A DNA stretch of 64,000 nucleotides from Arthrobacter sp. PM3 (GCF_003352915.1 NZ_CP022314.1:4033611-4097610), one strand, 5' to 3'; shown: positions 1-8,179, numbered from the stretch's first letter. Made by a program: numbers and translations. Notes: generated by a model from the sequence alone, not told the origin.

Positions 1-261
1 GTGTCCTGGCGTGTTCTGCTCGAGGACGCCGGCGCGGTCCAATCGATGTCCCGCAAGGGCAACTGCTACGACAACGCGGTCATGGAGAACTTCTTCGGCC
101 ACCTCAAGGAAGAACTCTTCCACCATGCCCGGTTCCCCGGCACCGACGCCCTGGCAACGGCCCTGAACGAGTACATCCGCTGGTACAACACCGAAAGAAT
201 CTCAACAAAACTCAAAGGCCTGAGCCCGGTCCAATACCGCGCCCAGACCCTCGCAGCTTAG
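1..261 (+). CDS. IS3-family transposase, C-terminal fragment (cut by window edge)
   Basis: This is the C-terminal 86 residues of an IS3-family OrfB transposase with the DDE (rve integrase) fold. Visible are the block SRKGNCYDNAVMENFFGHLK, whose Glu is the last acidic residue of the DDE triad, and the typical tail YIRWYNTERI...LSPVQYR. OrfB proteins are usually about 270-300 aa, so the catalytic Asp residues and the OrfA reading frame lie to the left of the window. The first base is simply the window edge and the GTG there is not evidence of a real start. Whether the element is complete cannot be judged. It acts in cut-and-paste or copy-out transposition of its own element. Confidence 0.9.
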   Translation: MSWRVLLEDAGAVQSMSRKGNCYDNAVMENFFGHLKEELFHHARFPGTDALATALNEYIRWYNTERISTKLKGLSPVQYRAQTLAA

Positions 262-299
262 GCTGTAACCAACCAGTCCAACAATCGGGGACCAGTTCA
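262..299 (+). mobile_element. Probable right end (inverted repeat) of the IS3-family element
   Basis: After the transposase stop, about 38 bp follow that read on the minus strand as TGAACTGGTCCCCGATTGTT and onward. That is a typical IS3-family terminal repeat beginning with TG. Position 299 is the likely last base, because homology to the second GCATGTCC array resumes exactly at 300. The left end is outside the window, so the repeat pair and any target duplication cannot be checked. Confidence 0.65.
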
Positions 300-460
300 G
301 CCGCACCGTGGGACATGCTCATTCCGGGCGGCGAAGACTGGACATTGTGGCCTTATGTCCAGCCGTCGGAACCACCAGAGGGCATGTCCAGAGAGGGGCC
401 TGGGCCACCGGAGGGTATGTCCAACCGCCGGATCCTCCACAGAGCATGTCCAGAGGCAGA
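300..460 (+). repeat. GCATGTCC array, locus 1 (abuts the IS end)
   Basis: There are four direct cores starting near 353, 382, 415 and 444, with spacings of 29, 33 and 29 bp. Two inverted cores (GGACAT at 311 and 340) are also 29 bp apart. Each core is a degenerate GCATGTCCAG with near-dyad RRRCATGYYY symmetry. The left 22 bp (300-321) match 62083-62104 of the second array at 20 of 22 positions. The array ends about 60-70 bp before the stop codon of the minus-strand DUF4395 gene. No protein-coding role is supported. Confidence 0.75.
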
Positions 461-480
461 GGCAGAGGCAGCGGCAGCGG
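451..480 (+). repeat. Hexameric GAGGCA/GCGGCA microsatellite
   Basis: A short run of about five hexamers (AGAGGC then AGCGGC phases) directly follows the last GCATGTCC core of locus 1. It probably arose by slippage. No function is apparent. Confidence 0.5.
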
Positions 481-522
481 AAGGGACGCGCCGGAGAGGC
501 CAGCCGGCCGGGACGACGTGGG

Positions 523-1074
523 TCAGGCGCGCCGGAGCGAGATGTTGTTGCAGGCCTCGCAGACGTCCTCCGGGATGACTCCCCGCCGCTGCAGGAAGCC
601 GAAGATGGCGCAGCCGAGGCAGAACCCGGCGAAGGCCTCCAGCGACGCCGCGGCGATCAGCACGGCCAGCAGGACCCAGGCCGCAGGCGCGAGGCCGGCG
701 GCCAGCAGGACCGCGGCGGCCGTGGACATGGCGGCGCCAATGCCCTGGGCAAAGCGCTTGGGCGGGCCGGGGACAAGCCGGGTCCGCCCGAGCCACGGAG
801 TCAGGACCTTGACGGAGAGCAGGGCCAGGGGCGAGATCCGCGGGCCGAACAGTACACGCAGCCAGAATCCCGCCGCGATGGCGGCCAGGCCCCAGCCGAA
901 GCCGGTCAGCAGGGTCACCGCAGAGAGCGCCACCACCAGGGCGGCCGTGATGCGGGCGGAGTACTCGTTCACCGGGTTCGGGAACGCGAACACGCGGCGC
1001 CAGTCGATTCCGCGCTCCGACGCCACCGGCGTCGACGAAACCGCGGGCGTCTGTCCATCCATCAGTTTGCTCAT
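523..1074 (-). CDS. DUF4395 family membrane protein
   Basis: This 183-residue protein belongs to the DUF4395 family by its FPNPVNEYSARITA start motif and the two cysteine pairs CLGC (152-155) and CEAC (172-175) near the C terminus. Hydrophobic segments at about 36-60, 62-80 and 112-148 predict an integral membrane protein. The biochemical role of the family is not established. Members often lie near thioredoxin or sulfurtransferase genes, which suggests thiol chemistry, but no such gene is adjacent here. The ATG at 1074 is supported by TAGCCT 6 nt upstream, so the mRNA is probably leaderless. The gene is monocistronic and ends beside the GCATGTCC array. Confidence 0.85.
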   Translation of the reverse strand: MSKLMDGQTPAVSSTPVASERGIDWRRVFAFPNPVNEYSARITAALVVALSAVTLLTGFGWGLAAIAAGFWLRVLFGPRISPLALLSVKVLTPWLGRTRLVPGPPKRFAQGIGAAMSTAAAVLLAAGLAPAAWVLLAVLIAAASLEAFAGFCLGCAIFGFLQRRGVIPEDVCEACNNISLRRA

Positions 1075-1080
1075 CCGCCA

Positions 1081-1086
1081 AGGCTA
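1081..1086 (-). promoter_or_regulatory. -10 box TAGCCT for leaderless DUF4395 mRNA
   Basis: TANNNT lies 6 nt before the ATG with no Shine-Dalgarno sequence between. This fixes the start at 1074. Confidence 0.55.
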
Positions 1087-1182
1087 CGAGCCGGCGCGCA
1101 CTGGAGGTAATGAATGTTGCGCCGTATGACTGCGGGCGTTTTCAGGCGGGCGCCGCGGAGGTGGTACGTCCGGCGGCAGCAG

Positions 1183-2202
1183 TCAGGCGGGGGCTGCGGC
1201 CACGTGGCCGCCGACCATCTGGAGGAATTCGCCTTCGGACAGGACTTCGATCCGCTGCCCGCGGTCGTGCAGTTCCAGGACGCGGCGGGCCTTGCCCGTG
1301 AGCCGGCCGGAGCGCAGGTCCGCGGCGACGAAGCCGTCGCCGACCACCAGGACGGTGGTGCGGGCCGTCACCCGGCTTTCGGGCCGGGCGCCGAGCTCGG
1401 CGGAGCGGATCTTCGCCTCGGGCCGGGGAATCGCCAGCTCACCGGTGAACACGACCGTCTGGCCGAACAGCGGGTGGTCGGGGCTGGCGGCAGCGTTGGG
1501 CTCCGGGTTGGCGCCTTCCTCCGGCCATCCGGCAGCGAACGGCCGCCGCAGCGGCACGCCTGCAGGTCGGCCGCCGGCGAGCGCCTCCAGCGCGGCCGCG
1601 GTGGCTTTGGACAACGGGTCGCGGCGCGGATCGAAGGCGGCCTGGCGGGACACCGGCAGGCCCAGGGCGAGATGGAGCTCAGCGATGCTCGCTGCCCCGT
1701 TCCGGGCGGCGATGTCGATCAGGATGCCGGCACAGGCACGTGCGTCCTCGGCCGCATCGTGGTGGTTGACCAACGGCACGCCGGCCTCCTCGGCGGCATA
1801 TGGCAGCGAATTGGACACCAGCGAGTAGCAGCGCCGGGACAGCATCACCGTACACACGTAGTCATAGGCCGGCCCGGGCAGACCGGACACCTCCAGACCC
1901 GAGCGGATCACACCGAGATCGAACGCCGCGTTATGGGCTGCCAGCACGTCCCCGCCAATGAACGCCCCGATCTCGGGGAACAGTTCCCCAAAGCGCGGCA
2001 GCCCGGCCACCTGGTCCGGACGAATACCGTGGATCCGGACGTTGTGGGGGTCGAAGGTGTCGTGGTTTTCGGGCGGCCGCATCAGCCACGAGGCCTCCTC
2101 GACGACGACGCCGCCGCGGACCCTGCTCAGGCCAACGGCGCACGGTGACCCGCGGAAGCCGTTCGCGGTCTCAAAGTCGATCGCCGTAAAGTCCAAACCC
2201 AC
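1183..2202 (-). CDS. DEDDh 3'-5' exonuclease with C-terminal BRCT domain
   Basis: The N-terminal 170 residues form a DnaQ-like exonuclease: Exo I motif IDFETAN (Asp9, Glu11), Exo II HNAAFDLGV, and Exo III HHDAAEDARA carrying the His and last Asp. A linker of about 70 residues follows. Residues about 250-335 resemble a BRCT domain (QTVVFTGELAIPR, then a TTVLVVGDG segment), as in NAD-dependent DNA ligase. This exonuclease-BRCT arrangement is common in actinobacteria. It probably trims 3' ends in DNA repair, but the substrate is unknown. The GTG start at 2202 has TAAAGT 6 nt upstream. The gene diverges from dedA with only 53 bp between start codons. Confidence 0.88.
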   Translation of the reverse strand: MGLDFTAIDFETANGFRGSPCAVGLSRVRGGVVVEEASWLMRPPENHDTFDPHNVRIHGIRPDQVAGLPRFGELFPEIGAFIGGDVLAAHNAAFDLGVIRSGLEVSGLPGPAYDYVCTVMLSRRCYSLVSNSLPYAAEEAGVPLVNHHDAAEDARACAGILIDIAARNGAASIAELHLALGLPVSRQAAFDPRRDPLSKATAAALEALAGGRPAGVPLRRPFAAGWPEEGANPEPNAAASPDHPLFGQTVVFTGELAIPRPEAKIRSAELGARPESRVTARTTVLVVGDGFVAADLRSGRLTGKARRVLELHDRGQRIEVLSEGEFLQMVGGHVAAAPA

Positions 2203-2208
2203 GGCTCA

Positions 2209-2214
2209 ACTTTA
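2209..2214 (-). promoter_or_regulatory. -10 box TAAAGT for leaderless exonuclease mRNA
   Basis: TAAAGT is separated by TGAGCC from the GTG at 2202. It lies back to back with the dedA -10 box 30 bp away. Confidence 0.5.
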
Positions 2215-2243
2215 CCGCCCGGTAGCGGCCGCCGGCTGTCAAG

Positions 2244-2249
2244 TACCCT
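2244..2249 (+). promoter_or_regulatory. -10 box TACCCT for leaderless dedA mRNA
   Basis: TACCCT plus TAACGG precedes the GTG at 2256. No ribosome binding site is present, which argues for leaderless initiation. Confidence 0.5.
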
Positions 2250-2255
2250 TAACGG

Positions 2256-3038
2256 GTGAACCCAATAGCAATGAGCGCCCTCGCCGTGCCCGCCTTCGGC
2301 GGCGCCGGACCCGTACAGCCGCAGCTGGCCTCCTTCCTGCCCGACTGGCTCAATCCGCAGGTTTTCCTGGCGAATCCGGCCTTCGCGCCGTGGGTGGTCC
2401 TGCTGATCTGCGGCATCATTTTTGCCGAGACCGGCCTGCTGATCGGCTTCTTCCTGCCGGGCGACTCCATGCTGTTCACGGCCGGGCTCCTCGTGGCTAC
2501 CGGCACCATCCAGGTCAACATCTGGGTCCTGACGGCGCTCATCATCATCGCCGCCATCATCGGCAACCAGGTGGGCTACCTGATCGGCTCCAAGGCCGGC
2601 CCTGCCCTGTTCAACAAGCCCGATTCGAAGCTGTTCAAGCGGGAAAACGTGGAAAACGCGCACGCCTTCTTCGAAAAGCACGGCGGCAAGGCCCTCATCC
2701 TGGCCCGCTTCGTCCCGATCATCCGCACGTTCGTCCCGGTGATCGTGGGCGTCGCGCAGATGAGCAAGCGCAAATTCTTCACCTACAACGTGATCGGCGC
2801 GGTCCTGTGGGGCGGCGGCGTCACCCTCCTGGGCTACCTGCTCGGGGACAAAGTGCCGTGGGTCCGGGACAACCTGGACATCATCTTCATCGCGATCGTG
2901 CTGGTCTCCGTGATCCCGATCGCCATCGAGGTCATCCGCGGCGCGGTCGCCAAGCGGCAGTCCGAGAAGTACGGCACCGACATCGTGGACGAATTCATCG
3001 AAGAGCACGAGCCCGAAGAGGAGCGCCGGACGCCCTGA
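2256..3038 (+). CDS. DedA family (VTT domain) membrane protein
   Basis: This 260-aa polytopic membrane protein carries the SNARE-associated/VTT domain. Typical signs are the ETGLLIGFFLPGDSML block near residues 60-78 and RFVPIIRTFVPVIVG near 145-160, which contains the Arg required in characterised DedA proteins. DedA proteins help move lipid carriers such as undecaprenyl phosphate, or other phospholipids, across the inner membrane and support proton-motive force. The cargo of this paralogue is not known. The C terminus is an acidic cytoplasmic tail. The gene stands alone, starts with GTG and probably has a leaderless mRNA. It converges with rdgB. Confidence 0.9.
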   Translation: MNPIAMSALAVPAFGGAGPVQPQLASFLPDWLNPQVFLANPAFAPWVVLLICGIIFAETGLLIGFFLPGDSMLFTAGLLVATGTIQVNIWVLTALIIIAAIIGNQVGYLIGSKAGPALFNKPDSKLFKRENVENAHAFFEKHGGKALILARFVPIIRTFVPVIVGVAQMSKRKFFTYNVIGAVLWGGGVTLLGYLLGDKVPWVRDNLDIIFIAIVLVSVIPIAIEVIRGAVAKRQSEKYGTDIVDEFIEEHEPEEERRTP

Positions 3039-3043
3039 CCGCC

Positions 3044-3062
3044 CGGGGCGGCTCACGCCCCG
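3044..3062. terminator. Possible GC-rich hairpin between convergent dedA and rdgB
   Basis: GGGGCG (3045-3050), GCTCA, CGCCCC (3056-3061) form a short stem in the 30-bp gap between two convergent stop codons. There is no T run, so termination is only a guess. Confidence 0.3.
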
Positions 3063-3068
3063 CCCCGC

Positions 3069-3740
3069 CTACGCGCCGGCCAGCGCCTCGACGATGGCCG
3101 GCAGGAGCGCCCGGAACGCGTGGCCGCGGTGGCTGATGGCGTTCTTCTCCTCGGCACTGAGTTCCGCGCAGCTGCGGTCCAGGCCGCTGGGCTGCAGGAC
3201 GGGGTCGTAGCCGAAACCGCCCGCCCCGCGGGGTTCGCGCAGGAGCATCCCTTCCAGCTGGCCGTATTCCACGACTTCGCGGCCGCCGTCGGGTCCTGCC
3301 CCGGGTACTGCCAGTGCCGCGGCGCAGACGAACGCGGCCCCGCGGTACTCGTCCGGCACATCGGCCAGCTGGGCCAGCAGCAGCCGCAGGTTCGCGGCGT
3401 CGTCGCCGTGCCGGCCGGACCAGCGCGCCGAGAAGATGCCGGGCGCGCCGCCGAGCACGTCGACGGCAAGGCCGGAGTCATCGGCAATCGCCACGAGCCC
3501 GGTGGCTTCCGCCACGGCCCGCGCCTTCAGGAGCGAATTTTCGGCGAACGTCACGCCGGTCTCGGCGACGTCGGGGGCGCCGGCAGCGCCGGCATCCACC
3601 ACCTGTGTGTCGACGTCGAGCCCGGGCACCTGCCCGCGCAGCAGTTCGCGCAGTTCGCGCAGCTTGCCCTTGTTGTGCGTGGCCAGGACGAGCCGGGGAG
3701 CCGGGGCACCGGCCGGGCCCGTGCCCGGGAGCCCGGTCAC
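3069..3740 (-). CDS. rdgB: RdgB/HAM1 dITP/XTP pyrophosphatase
   Basis: The 223-aa protein hydrolyses non-canonical purine nucleoside triphosphates (dITP, XTP, ITP) to monophosphates, keeping them out of DNA and RNA. Family motifs are [16 protein letters not shown] near residues 18-33, the [22 protein letters not shown] block with the catalytic Asp pair (about 85-105), and GGFGYDPV followed by SHRG(H)AFRALL at the C terminus. The first 14 residues are a Pro/Gly-rich extension. The start overlaps the rph stop by 4 bp (ATGA), so translation is coupled to RNase PH. The pairing rph-rdgB is common in actinobacteria. Confidence 0.95.
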   Translation of the reverse strand: MTGLPGTGPAGAPAPRLVLATHNKGKLRELRELLRGQVPGLDVDTQVVDAGAAGAPDVAETGVTFAENSLLKARAVAEATGLVAIADDSGLAVDVLGGAPGIFSARWSGRHGDDAANLRLLLAQLADVPDEYRGAAFVCAAALAVPGAGPDGGREVVEYGQLEGMLLREPRGAGGFGYDPVLQPSGLDRSCAELSAEEKNAISHRGHAFRALLPAIVEALAGA

Positions 3741-4495
3741 GGTGCCTCGGCCAGGGTGTCGCGCTGGATCGCGGCCAGCTGCCCGGTGCCCAGCAGTGCC
3801 AGGTCCAGCAGCTGGTTCAGCTCGTCACGGTCGAACGGTGCGCCCTCCGCCGTGCCCTGGACCTCGACGAACTTCCCGGAGCCGGTCACCACAACGTTCA
3901 TGTCCGTCTCGGCGCGGACGTCCTCGACGTAGGGCAGGTCGAGCATCGGCACGCCGTCGATGATGCCGACCGACACCGCGGCGATGGTGTCGATGAGCGG
4001 CTCGGCGTTCTTAGCGATCATCTTCTTTTCGCGGGCAAAGCGGATGGCGTCCGCGAGCGCGACGTAGGCGCCGGTGATCGCCGCGGTGCGGGTGCCGCCG
4101 TCGGCCTGCAGGACATCGCAGTCCAGCACGATCGTGATTTCGCCGAGGGCCTTGGTGTCGATGATCGAGCGCAGCGAACGGCCAATCAGCCGGGAGATCT
4201 CGTGGGTGCGGCCGCCGATCTTCCCCTTGACCGATTCGCGGTCCGAGCGGGTGTTCGTCGCCCGCGGGAGCATGGCGTACTCGGCGGTGACCCAGCCGCG
4301 CCCCTCACCCTTGAGCCAGCGCGGCACGCCTTCCGTCAGGGAAGCGGTGCACAGGACACGGGTGTTGCCGAACTCGATCAGGGCCGAGCCTTCGGCCTGC
4401 TTGGACCAGCCGCGGGTGATGCTGATCGGCCGCAGCTGGTCGGCGGTGCGGCCGTCGGCGCGGATGACGGGGACAGAGGGAGCTTGGGAAGTCAT
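3737..4495 (-). CDS. rph: Ribonuclease PH
   Basis: This 252-aa phosphorolytic 3'-5' exoribonuclease trims the 3' ends of tRNA precursors. The length is usual for the family. Motifs: [13 protein letters not shown] at the N terminus, [16 protein letters not shown], the RSLR stretch and [18 protein letters not shown] with the catalytic and phosphate-binding residues. The ATG at 4495 is preceded by TAAGCT and a 6-nt gap, so a leaderless transcript is likely. It is the first gene of a two-gene rph-rdgB operon with a 4-bp overlap. Confidence 0.96.
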   Translation of the reverse strand: MTSQAPSVPVIRADGRTADQLRPISITRGWSKQAEGSALIEFGNTRVLCTASLTEGVPRWLKGEGRGWVTAEYAMLPRATNTRSDRESVKGKIGGRTHEISRLIGRSLRSIIDTKALGEITIVLDCDVLQADGGTRTAAITGAYVALADAIRFAREKKMIAKNAEPLIDTIAAVSVGIIDGVPMLDLPYVEDVRAETDMNVVVTGSGKFVEVQGTAEGAPFDRDELNQLLDLALLGTGQLAAIQRDTLAEAP

Positions 4496-4501
4496 GCCTT
4501 T

Positions 4502-4507
4502 AGCTTA
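4502..4507 (-). promoter_or_regulatory. -10 box TAAGCT for leaderless rph-rdgB mRNA
   Basis: TAAGCT then AAAGGC then ATG (4495). It lies in the 42-bp gap after the MBL hydrolase gene, showing that rph has its own promoter. Confidence 0.5.
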
Positions 4508-4537
4508 TCGACATGCGGGCCTCTCCCCCCGTCCCCC

Positions 4538-5335
4538 TCAGACGGTGTAGTGCACGCCCGCGACGGCGACGGCCACGTCCTTGCCGAAGACGTCCTTGGC
4601 CTCGGCCATGACCTTGGTCTGGGAGGTCCAGACGGGGATGTGGGTCAGCAGCAGCCGCCGCGCCCCGGCAGCGACGGCGGCCTCCCCCGCCCGTTTGCCG
4701 GTCAGGTGGACGTCCTTGATGTCGTCGTCGCGGCCTTCCTCGAAGGCCGCCTCGCAGAGGAACAGGTCCGCGTCGCGGGCCGCGTCTTCCAGCCCGGTGC
4801 AGGCGTCGGTGTCCCCCGAGTAGCTCAGGACGCGCGTGACGGGGGTGCCGTCCTTGTCCGGTTCGGTCACCTCGACGCGGAGGGCGTAGGCCTCTTCCAC
4901 AGGGTGGTTGACCGCGTAGGGGGTCACCGTGAAGGGACCCACGCTCACGGGCTTGTGCTCGGCCCAGTTGCTGAAGTCGAATTCCTCGTGCATGCCCGGG
5001 TCCAGGTCCAGGCCGTACGCGGTGGCCATCCGGTCGGCGGTGGCGGCGGGTCCCCATACCGGAATCCGGCCCCGGCCCCAGCCGCCCGGCTTCCAGCGCA
5101 CGGCGACATGCAGCCCGCACAGGTCCATGCAGTGGTCCGGGTGCAGGTGGGTCAGGAAGATCGCGTCGATGTCCTCGAGGTCCGTGTAGCGCTGGATGGC
5201 GCCGAGCGCCCCGCTGCCGAGGTCCAGGACAATCTTCCAGTTCCGTTCGCCGTCAGTGGCGGTCAGCAGATAGCACGACGCCGGCGAGCCGGGCCCGGGG
5301 AAGGACCCCGTGCAGCCCACGATGGTCAGCTTCAC
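4538..5335 (-). CDS. MBL-fold metallo-hydrolase (RNase Z / cyclic-nucleotide phosphodiesterase-like)
   Basis: The 265-aa protein has the metallo-beta-lactamase fold with metal motif [11 protein letters not shown] (near 60-70), SYSGDTDAC supplying the bridging Asp, and LLTHIPVW near the C terminus supplying the last His. It resembles the RNase Z-related subfamily that actinobacterial genomes label as a cyclic-nucleotide-degrading phosphodiesterase. The substrate cannot be read from sequence. Its ATG overlaps the murI stop by 4 bp, so it is translated with glutamate racemase. This murI-MBL order also occurs in mycobacteria. Confidence 0.88.
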   Translation of the reverse strand: MKLTIVGCTGSFPGPGSPASCYLLTATDGERNWKIVLDLGSGALGAIQRYTDLEDIDAIFLTHLHPDHCMDLCGLHVAVRWKPGGWGRGRIPVWGPAATADRMATAYGLDLDPGMHEEFDFSNWAEHKPVSVGPFTVTPYAVNHPVEEAYALRVEVTEPDKDGTPVTRVLSYSGDTDACTGLEDAARDADLFLCEAAFEEGRDDDIKDVHLTGKRAGEAAVAAGARRLLLTHIPVWTSQTKVMAEAKDVFGKDVAVAVAGVHYTV

Positions 5336-6369
5336 AGCAGTGATCCTCCGCCCGCGGGACCGCCCACAAAGTTCGAGATCCGCGGCCGGCCCGTGCCCGC
5401 CCGGGCGGCGGCGATCATCTCCGGGGTGATCCTGGCCAGGCTTCCGGTGGGGTATTGCGCGGCGACGTGGTCCACATGGCGCACGCTGAGAACCTCGGGG
5501 CCCAGGAAACGCCGGGCGAGGTGCTCAAACTGTGCGGCGTCGCCGGTGGCAATGAAATTGTGTTCGGGGGCGGCGGCGTCCGTGCGCTCCAGCCCCCGGG
5601 ACGCCAGGGCACGATAGACGTCCTTGGCCGTTTCCTCGGCACTGGAAACCAGGGTGACGTCCTCGCCCATGACGTAGGAGATCACACCGGTCAGCAGCGG
5701 GTAGTGGGTGCAGCCGAGCACCACGGTGTCCACGCCCGCGGCCTTCAGCGGTGCCAGGTAGTCCCGGGCGACGGCCAGCAGTTCCGGCCCTGTGGTGATC
5801 CCGGCCTCCACATAGGGCACGAACGCCGGGCACGCCACGGACGTGATCGCCAGGTCCGGGGCGGCCGCGAAGGTGTCCTCATAGGCGCGCGAGCCCACCG
5901 TGGCCGACGTCCCGATCACGCCCACCCGGCCGGTCCGGGTGGCCGCGACGGCACGCCGGACCGCCGGCTGGATCACTTCGATCACGGGGATCCCGTACCG
6001 GGCCGTGTAGCGTTCCCGGGCGTCGCGCAGCACGGCCGCCGAGGCCGAGTTGCAGGCGATGGTCAGCAGCTTCACGCCGGAGTCCACGAGCTCGTCCATG
6101 ACGCCGAGGGCGTTCGCGCGGACCTCGGCGATGGGCAGGGGGCCGTAGGGGCCGTTGGCGGTGTCACCGACGTACAGGATGGATTCGTTGGGCAGCTGGT
6201 CAATGATCGACCGGGCCACCGTGAGGCCGCCGACGCCGGAGTCGAAGACGCCGATGGGCCGTGTCCCCAGCTCTGTTGCCTCTTCGGCGCCCGCGGGGCC
6301 GGTTGCTGCGTTGTCCGCCAACTCCGCAGCAGCAGCGGCGGCCGGGTCCATACTTGATGCTGAAGTCAT
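5332..6369 (-). CDS. murI: Glutamate racemase
   Basis: This PLP-independent racemase makes D-glutamate for peptidoglycan. Motifs: [17 protein letters not shown] near the N terminus, TIACNSASA with the first catalytic Cys, and [11 protein letters not shown] with the second. The N-terminal 30 or so residues before the fold are Ala-rich and poorly conserved. An in-frame ATG at 6408 would give 358 aa. The ATG at 6369 (345 aa) is preferred because TATCCT lies 9 nt upstream of it. Neither start has a clear Shine-Dalgarno sequence. It is the first gene of the murI-MBL operon. Confidence 0.94.
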   Translation of the reverse strand: MTSASSMDPAAAAAAELADNAATGPAGAEEATELGTRPIGVFDSGVGGLTVARSIIDQLPNESILYVGDTANGPYGPLPIAEVRANALGVMDELVDSGVKLLTIACNSASAAVLRDARERYTARYGIPVIEVIQPAVRRAVAATRTGRVGVIGTSATVGSRAYEDTFAAAPDLAITSVACPAFVPYVEAGITTGPELLAVARDYLAPLKAAGVDTVVLGCTHYPLLTGVISYVMGEDVTLVSSAEETAKDVYRALASRGLERTDAAAPEHNFIATGDAAQFEHLARRFLGPEVLSVRHVDHVAAQYPTGSLARITPEMIAAARAGTGRPRISNFVGGPAGGGSLL

Positions 6370-6378
6370 GATTATTCG

Positions 6379-6384
6379 AGGATA
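6379..6384 (-). promoter_or_regulatory. Candidate -10 box TATCCT for murI
   Basis: TATCCT lies 9 nt before the ATG at 6369 and supports that start over the upstream in-frame ATG. The leader would be only a few nucleotides. Confidence 0.4.
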
Positions 6385-6464
6385 GGGCTTCACCACAGGT
6401 GCGGCCATCTGATTGTGTCGAGTAACTCGTGTGGGTTAGGTCACACCGGCGGGCGGATGCCGTT

Positions 6465-7004
6465 TCAGTCAGCGGCGCCGGTCCGGCGCCCTGTTCCGCG
6501 GTTGAGGGCCAGGTGGCCGCCCAGGAATCCGGCTGCTGCCAGGATGGCGTTGCCAGCGAGGCCAAGTTTCACTCCCAGGGCGTGGCGGCCGCGTGTCCTG
6601 GCGATCAGGGAACCCAGGAAAAGGAAGACGGCGGTGTCGGTGCCCAGTGCGTGCACCGCGCCGATCCGGCGCTCCGGCCCCGTCATGTCCGCCCAGTCGC
6701 TGGTGCCCGCGATAGCGGTCGGCACGGCCGCTGCCAGCCCGGCGCCGACCAGGATCGTGGCACTGCGGCGCGCTTGGGGTCCTCCGGCCAGATCGAGGAT
6801 GCCCGCACTGGTCCAGCACCCGAGCGTCAGGTCGGTGAACATCGGATGTACCGGGTGGCCCAGGGCGCCGGTGTGGAAGGGGCTGCGCCGCGCCCAGCCG
6901 ATGACCGGCCCGTAGACCCGCTCCTGGGCCACGGCCACACGTTCCGACCAGGGGCTTTCGCCGACGGCCCGGACCAGGCGCTGCGGCAGCGGCACCCCGT
7001 TCAT
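6465..7004 (-). CDS. DUF2231-like membrane protein
   Basis: This 179-aa membrane protein has at least four hydrophobic segments. The motif GHPVHPMFTDLTLGCW is the signature of the DUF2231 family, with two conserved His residues that may bind a ligand or metal. The role is unknown. The ATG at 7004 begins one base after the stop of the DUF2017 gene (TGA C ATG), so it belongs to the clpS-DUF2017 operon. A longer upstream reading frame exists but runs inside DUF2017 and lacks family residues. Confidence 0.82.
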   Translation of the reverse strand: MNGVPLPQRLVRAVGESPWSERVAVAQERVYGPVIGWARRSPFHTGALGHPVHPMFTDLTLGCWTSAGILDLAGGPQARRSATILVGAGLAAAVPTAIAGTSDWADMTGPERRIGAVHALGTDTAVFLFLGSLIARTRGRHALGVKLGLAGNAILAAAGFLGGHLALNRGTGRRTGAAD

Positions 7005-7005
7005 G

Positions 7006-7572
7006 TCAGCGCCGGGCATCCAGCGAATGCACCATGGCCTGGACCAGCGACTCCTGCAGCCAGGTGGTGAAGTTGTACACGAGGGCCAGGTAGCTTTCCA
7101 CGTCCTCGGCCTGGGACCAATCCTGCATGAGGTGGACGTTGTCGGCGTCGGCGTCGTCGCGGATGTCGAGGCGCTCGGCGAGCACCAGCCGCACGTCATT
7201 GAGGGCGGCGGCCCAGTGCCGGGCGTCGGCCGGGGTCAGGACGAGATCCTCCCGGTCCAGGCTGAGGGCGGCAGCTTTCAACGCGCCGATCTTGCTTTCG
7301 CGCAGCGACCGCTCGGTGTAGCGGCGGAACTCGAGGGAGGCGGCATCGTCGTTCTTCATCACGTTGGGCAGCAGCCGCCGCAGGGCCCGGTCCGAGGGTT
7401 CGCGGGCGTCGGCGTCCAGTCCCACCAGGGCGGCCAGGGGGTCCTCGTTGGCCCGCTCTGCCGGTTCGAGCATGGAGATGACGTCGTCGAAAAGGCTGCG
7501 CAGCAGGTCCCGTTCGGCCGGTTCCAGGAAACCGCGGATGCCCTTGAGCCCGTACTTGAATGCCTTAGCCAC
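7006..7572 (-). CDS. DUF2017 family protein
   Basis: A 188-aa cytoplasmic protein of the actinobacterial DUF2017 family, recognised by the FLEPAERDLLRSLFDDVISML block and its position directly after clpS, where this family nearly always sits. No catalytic motif is visible. The protein is predicted to be mainly helical and rich in acidic and Arg residues. The start overlaps the end of clpS by 8 bp, so translation is probably coupled. The constant link to clpS suggests a role around regulated proteolysis, but that is only an inference. Confidence 0.88.
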   Translation of the reverse strand: MAKAFKYGLKGIRGFLEPAERDLLRSLFDDVISMLEPAERANEDPLAALVGLDADAREPSDRALRRLLPNVMKNDDAASLEFRRYTERSLRESKIGALKAAALSLDREDLVLTPADARHWAAALNDVRLVLAERLDIRDDADADNVHLMQDWSQAEDVESYLALVYNFTTWLQESLVQAMVHSLDARR

Positions 7573-7930
7573 GTTTGCCCTTGCCTTTGCCGGATCCGCC
7601 CGCGTTGCCGCCGGTGGCTTTTTCCACGGTCGCCCAGAGGCCGTAGCCGTGCATGGCGACGGCGTGCTGCTCCACCTGCTCCTTGCTGCCGTGCGCCACG
7701 ATCGAGCGGCCCTTCTTGTGGACCTCCATCATGAGCTTGTTGGCCTTGGTCTCCGAGTAGCCGAAATAGCTGCGGAACACGTAGCTGACGTAGCTCATCA
7801 GGTTCACGGGATCGTTCCAGATGACGAGGTTCCAGGGGATGTCCGGGGCGGTCAGGACGTCGATGGACGCCGCTGTGCCGGTCTGGGTGCTCTCCCGCGT
7901 GTCGGGGCCGAGCGCAACGCTGAGGGTCAT
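7565..7930 (-). CDS. clpS: ClpS adaptor of the Clp protease
   Basis: The 121-aa adaptor delivers N-end-rule substrates to ClpC or ClpA with ClpP. The core is clear: WNLVIWNDPVNLMSYV supplies the Asn-Asp of the N-degron pocket, followed by KANKLMMEVHKKGRSIVAHG with the conserved His. A disordered N-terminal arm of about 35 residues and a Gly/Lys-rich tail flank the core. The ATG at 7930 has TAGAAT 6 nt upstream, indicating leaderless mRNA. It diverges from pncB across a minisatellite. Confidence 0.95.
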   Translation of the reverse strand: MTLSVALGPDTRESTQTGTAASIDVLTAPDIPWNLVIWNDPVNLMSYVSYVFRSYFGYSETKANKLMMEVHKKGRSIVAHGSKEQVEQHAVAMHGYGLWATVEKATGGNAGGSGKGKGKRG

Positions 7931-7936
7931 CTGTCC

Positions 7937-7942
7937 ATTCTA
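7937..7942 (-). promoter_or_regulatory. -10 box TAGAAT for leaderless clpS operon
   Basis: TAGAAT plus GGACAG precedes the ATG at 7930. Any -35 element must lie inside the first repeat unit of the adjacent 59-bp minisatellite. Confidence 0.55.
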
Positions 7943-7950
7943 TGGGGAGG

Positions 7951-8170
7951 TGGGCCCGCGCCGGCGAGGGTCCCGCGGCGAAGCGGAGCGAGACGTGGGA
8001 GCCGGTGGGTGGGCCCACGCCGGCGAGGGCCCCGCGGCGAAGCGAAGCGAGACGTGGGAGCCGGTGGGTGGGCCCCGCGGCGAAGCGAAGCGAGACGTGG
8101 GAGCCGGTGGGTGGGCCCACGCCGGCGAGGGCCCCGCGGCGAAGCGGAGCGAGACGTGGGAGCCGGTGGG
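7951..8170. repeat. 59-bp minisatellite, four units, between clpS and pncB
   Basis: Units start at 7951, 8010, 8069 and 8112. Three are 59 bp and the third is 43 bp through a 16-bp internal deletion. Units differ by only a few bases (for example GAAGCGGAGC versus GAAGCGAAGC) and include the palindromes GTGGGCCCAC and CCGCGG. The array leaves only 20 bp to clpS and 15 bp to pncB, so it occupies the upstream half of both divergent promoters. All six frames are mostly open, which produces spurious ORFs. Confidence 0.9.
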
Positions 8171-8173
8171 GAC

Positions 8174-8179
8174 TAGAGT
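8174..8179 (+). promoter_or_regulatory. -10 box TAGAGT for leaderless pncB mRNA
   Basis: TAGAGT plus GAATTT precedes the GTG at 8186. It begins 3 bp after the last minisatellite unit. Confidence 0.55.

Noticed and set aside
300..460. Proteins encoded by open frames over the GCATGTCC arrays (several frames open on both strands)
   Set aside because: The frames shift between units, no ribosome sites fit, and the DNA conservation is in the motif and spacing, not in codons.
3314..5617. Long plus-strand open frame of 767 codons over rdgB, rph, MBL and murI
   Set aside because: It is the antisense shadow of four well-supported minus-strand genes; the translation is Arg/Pro-rich without motifs.
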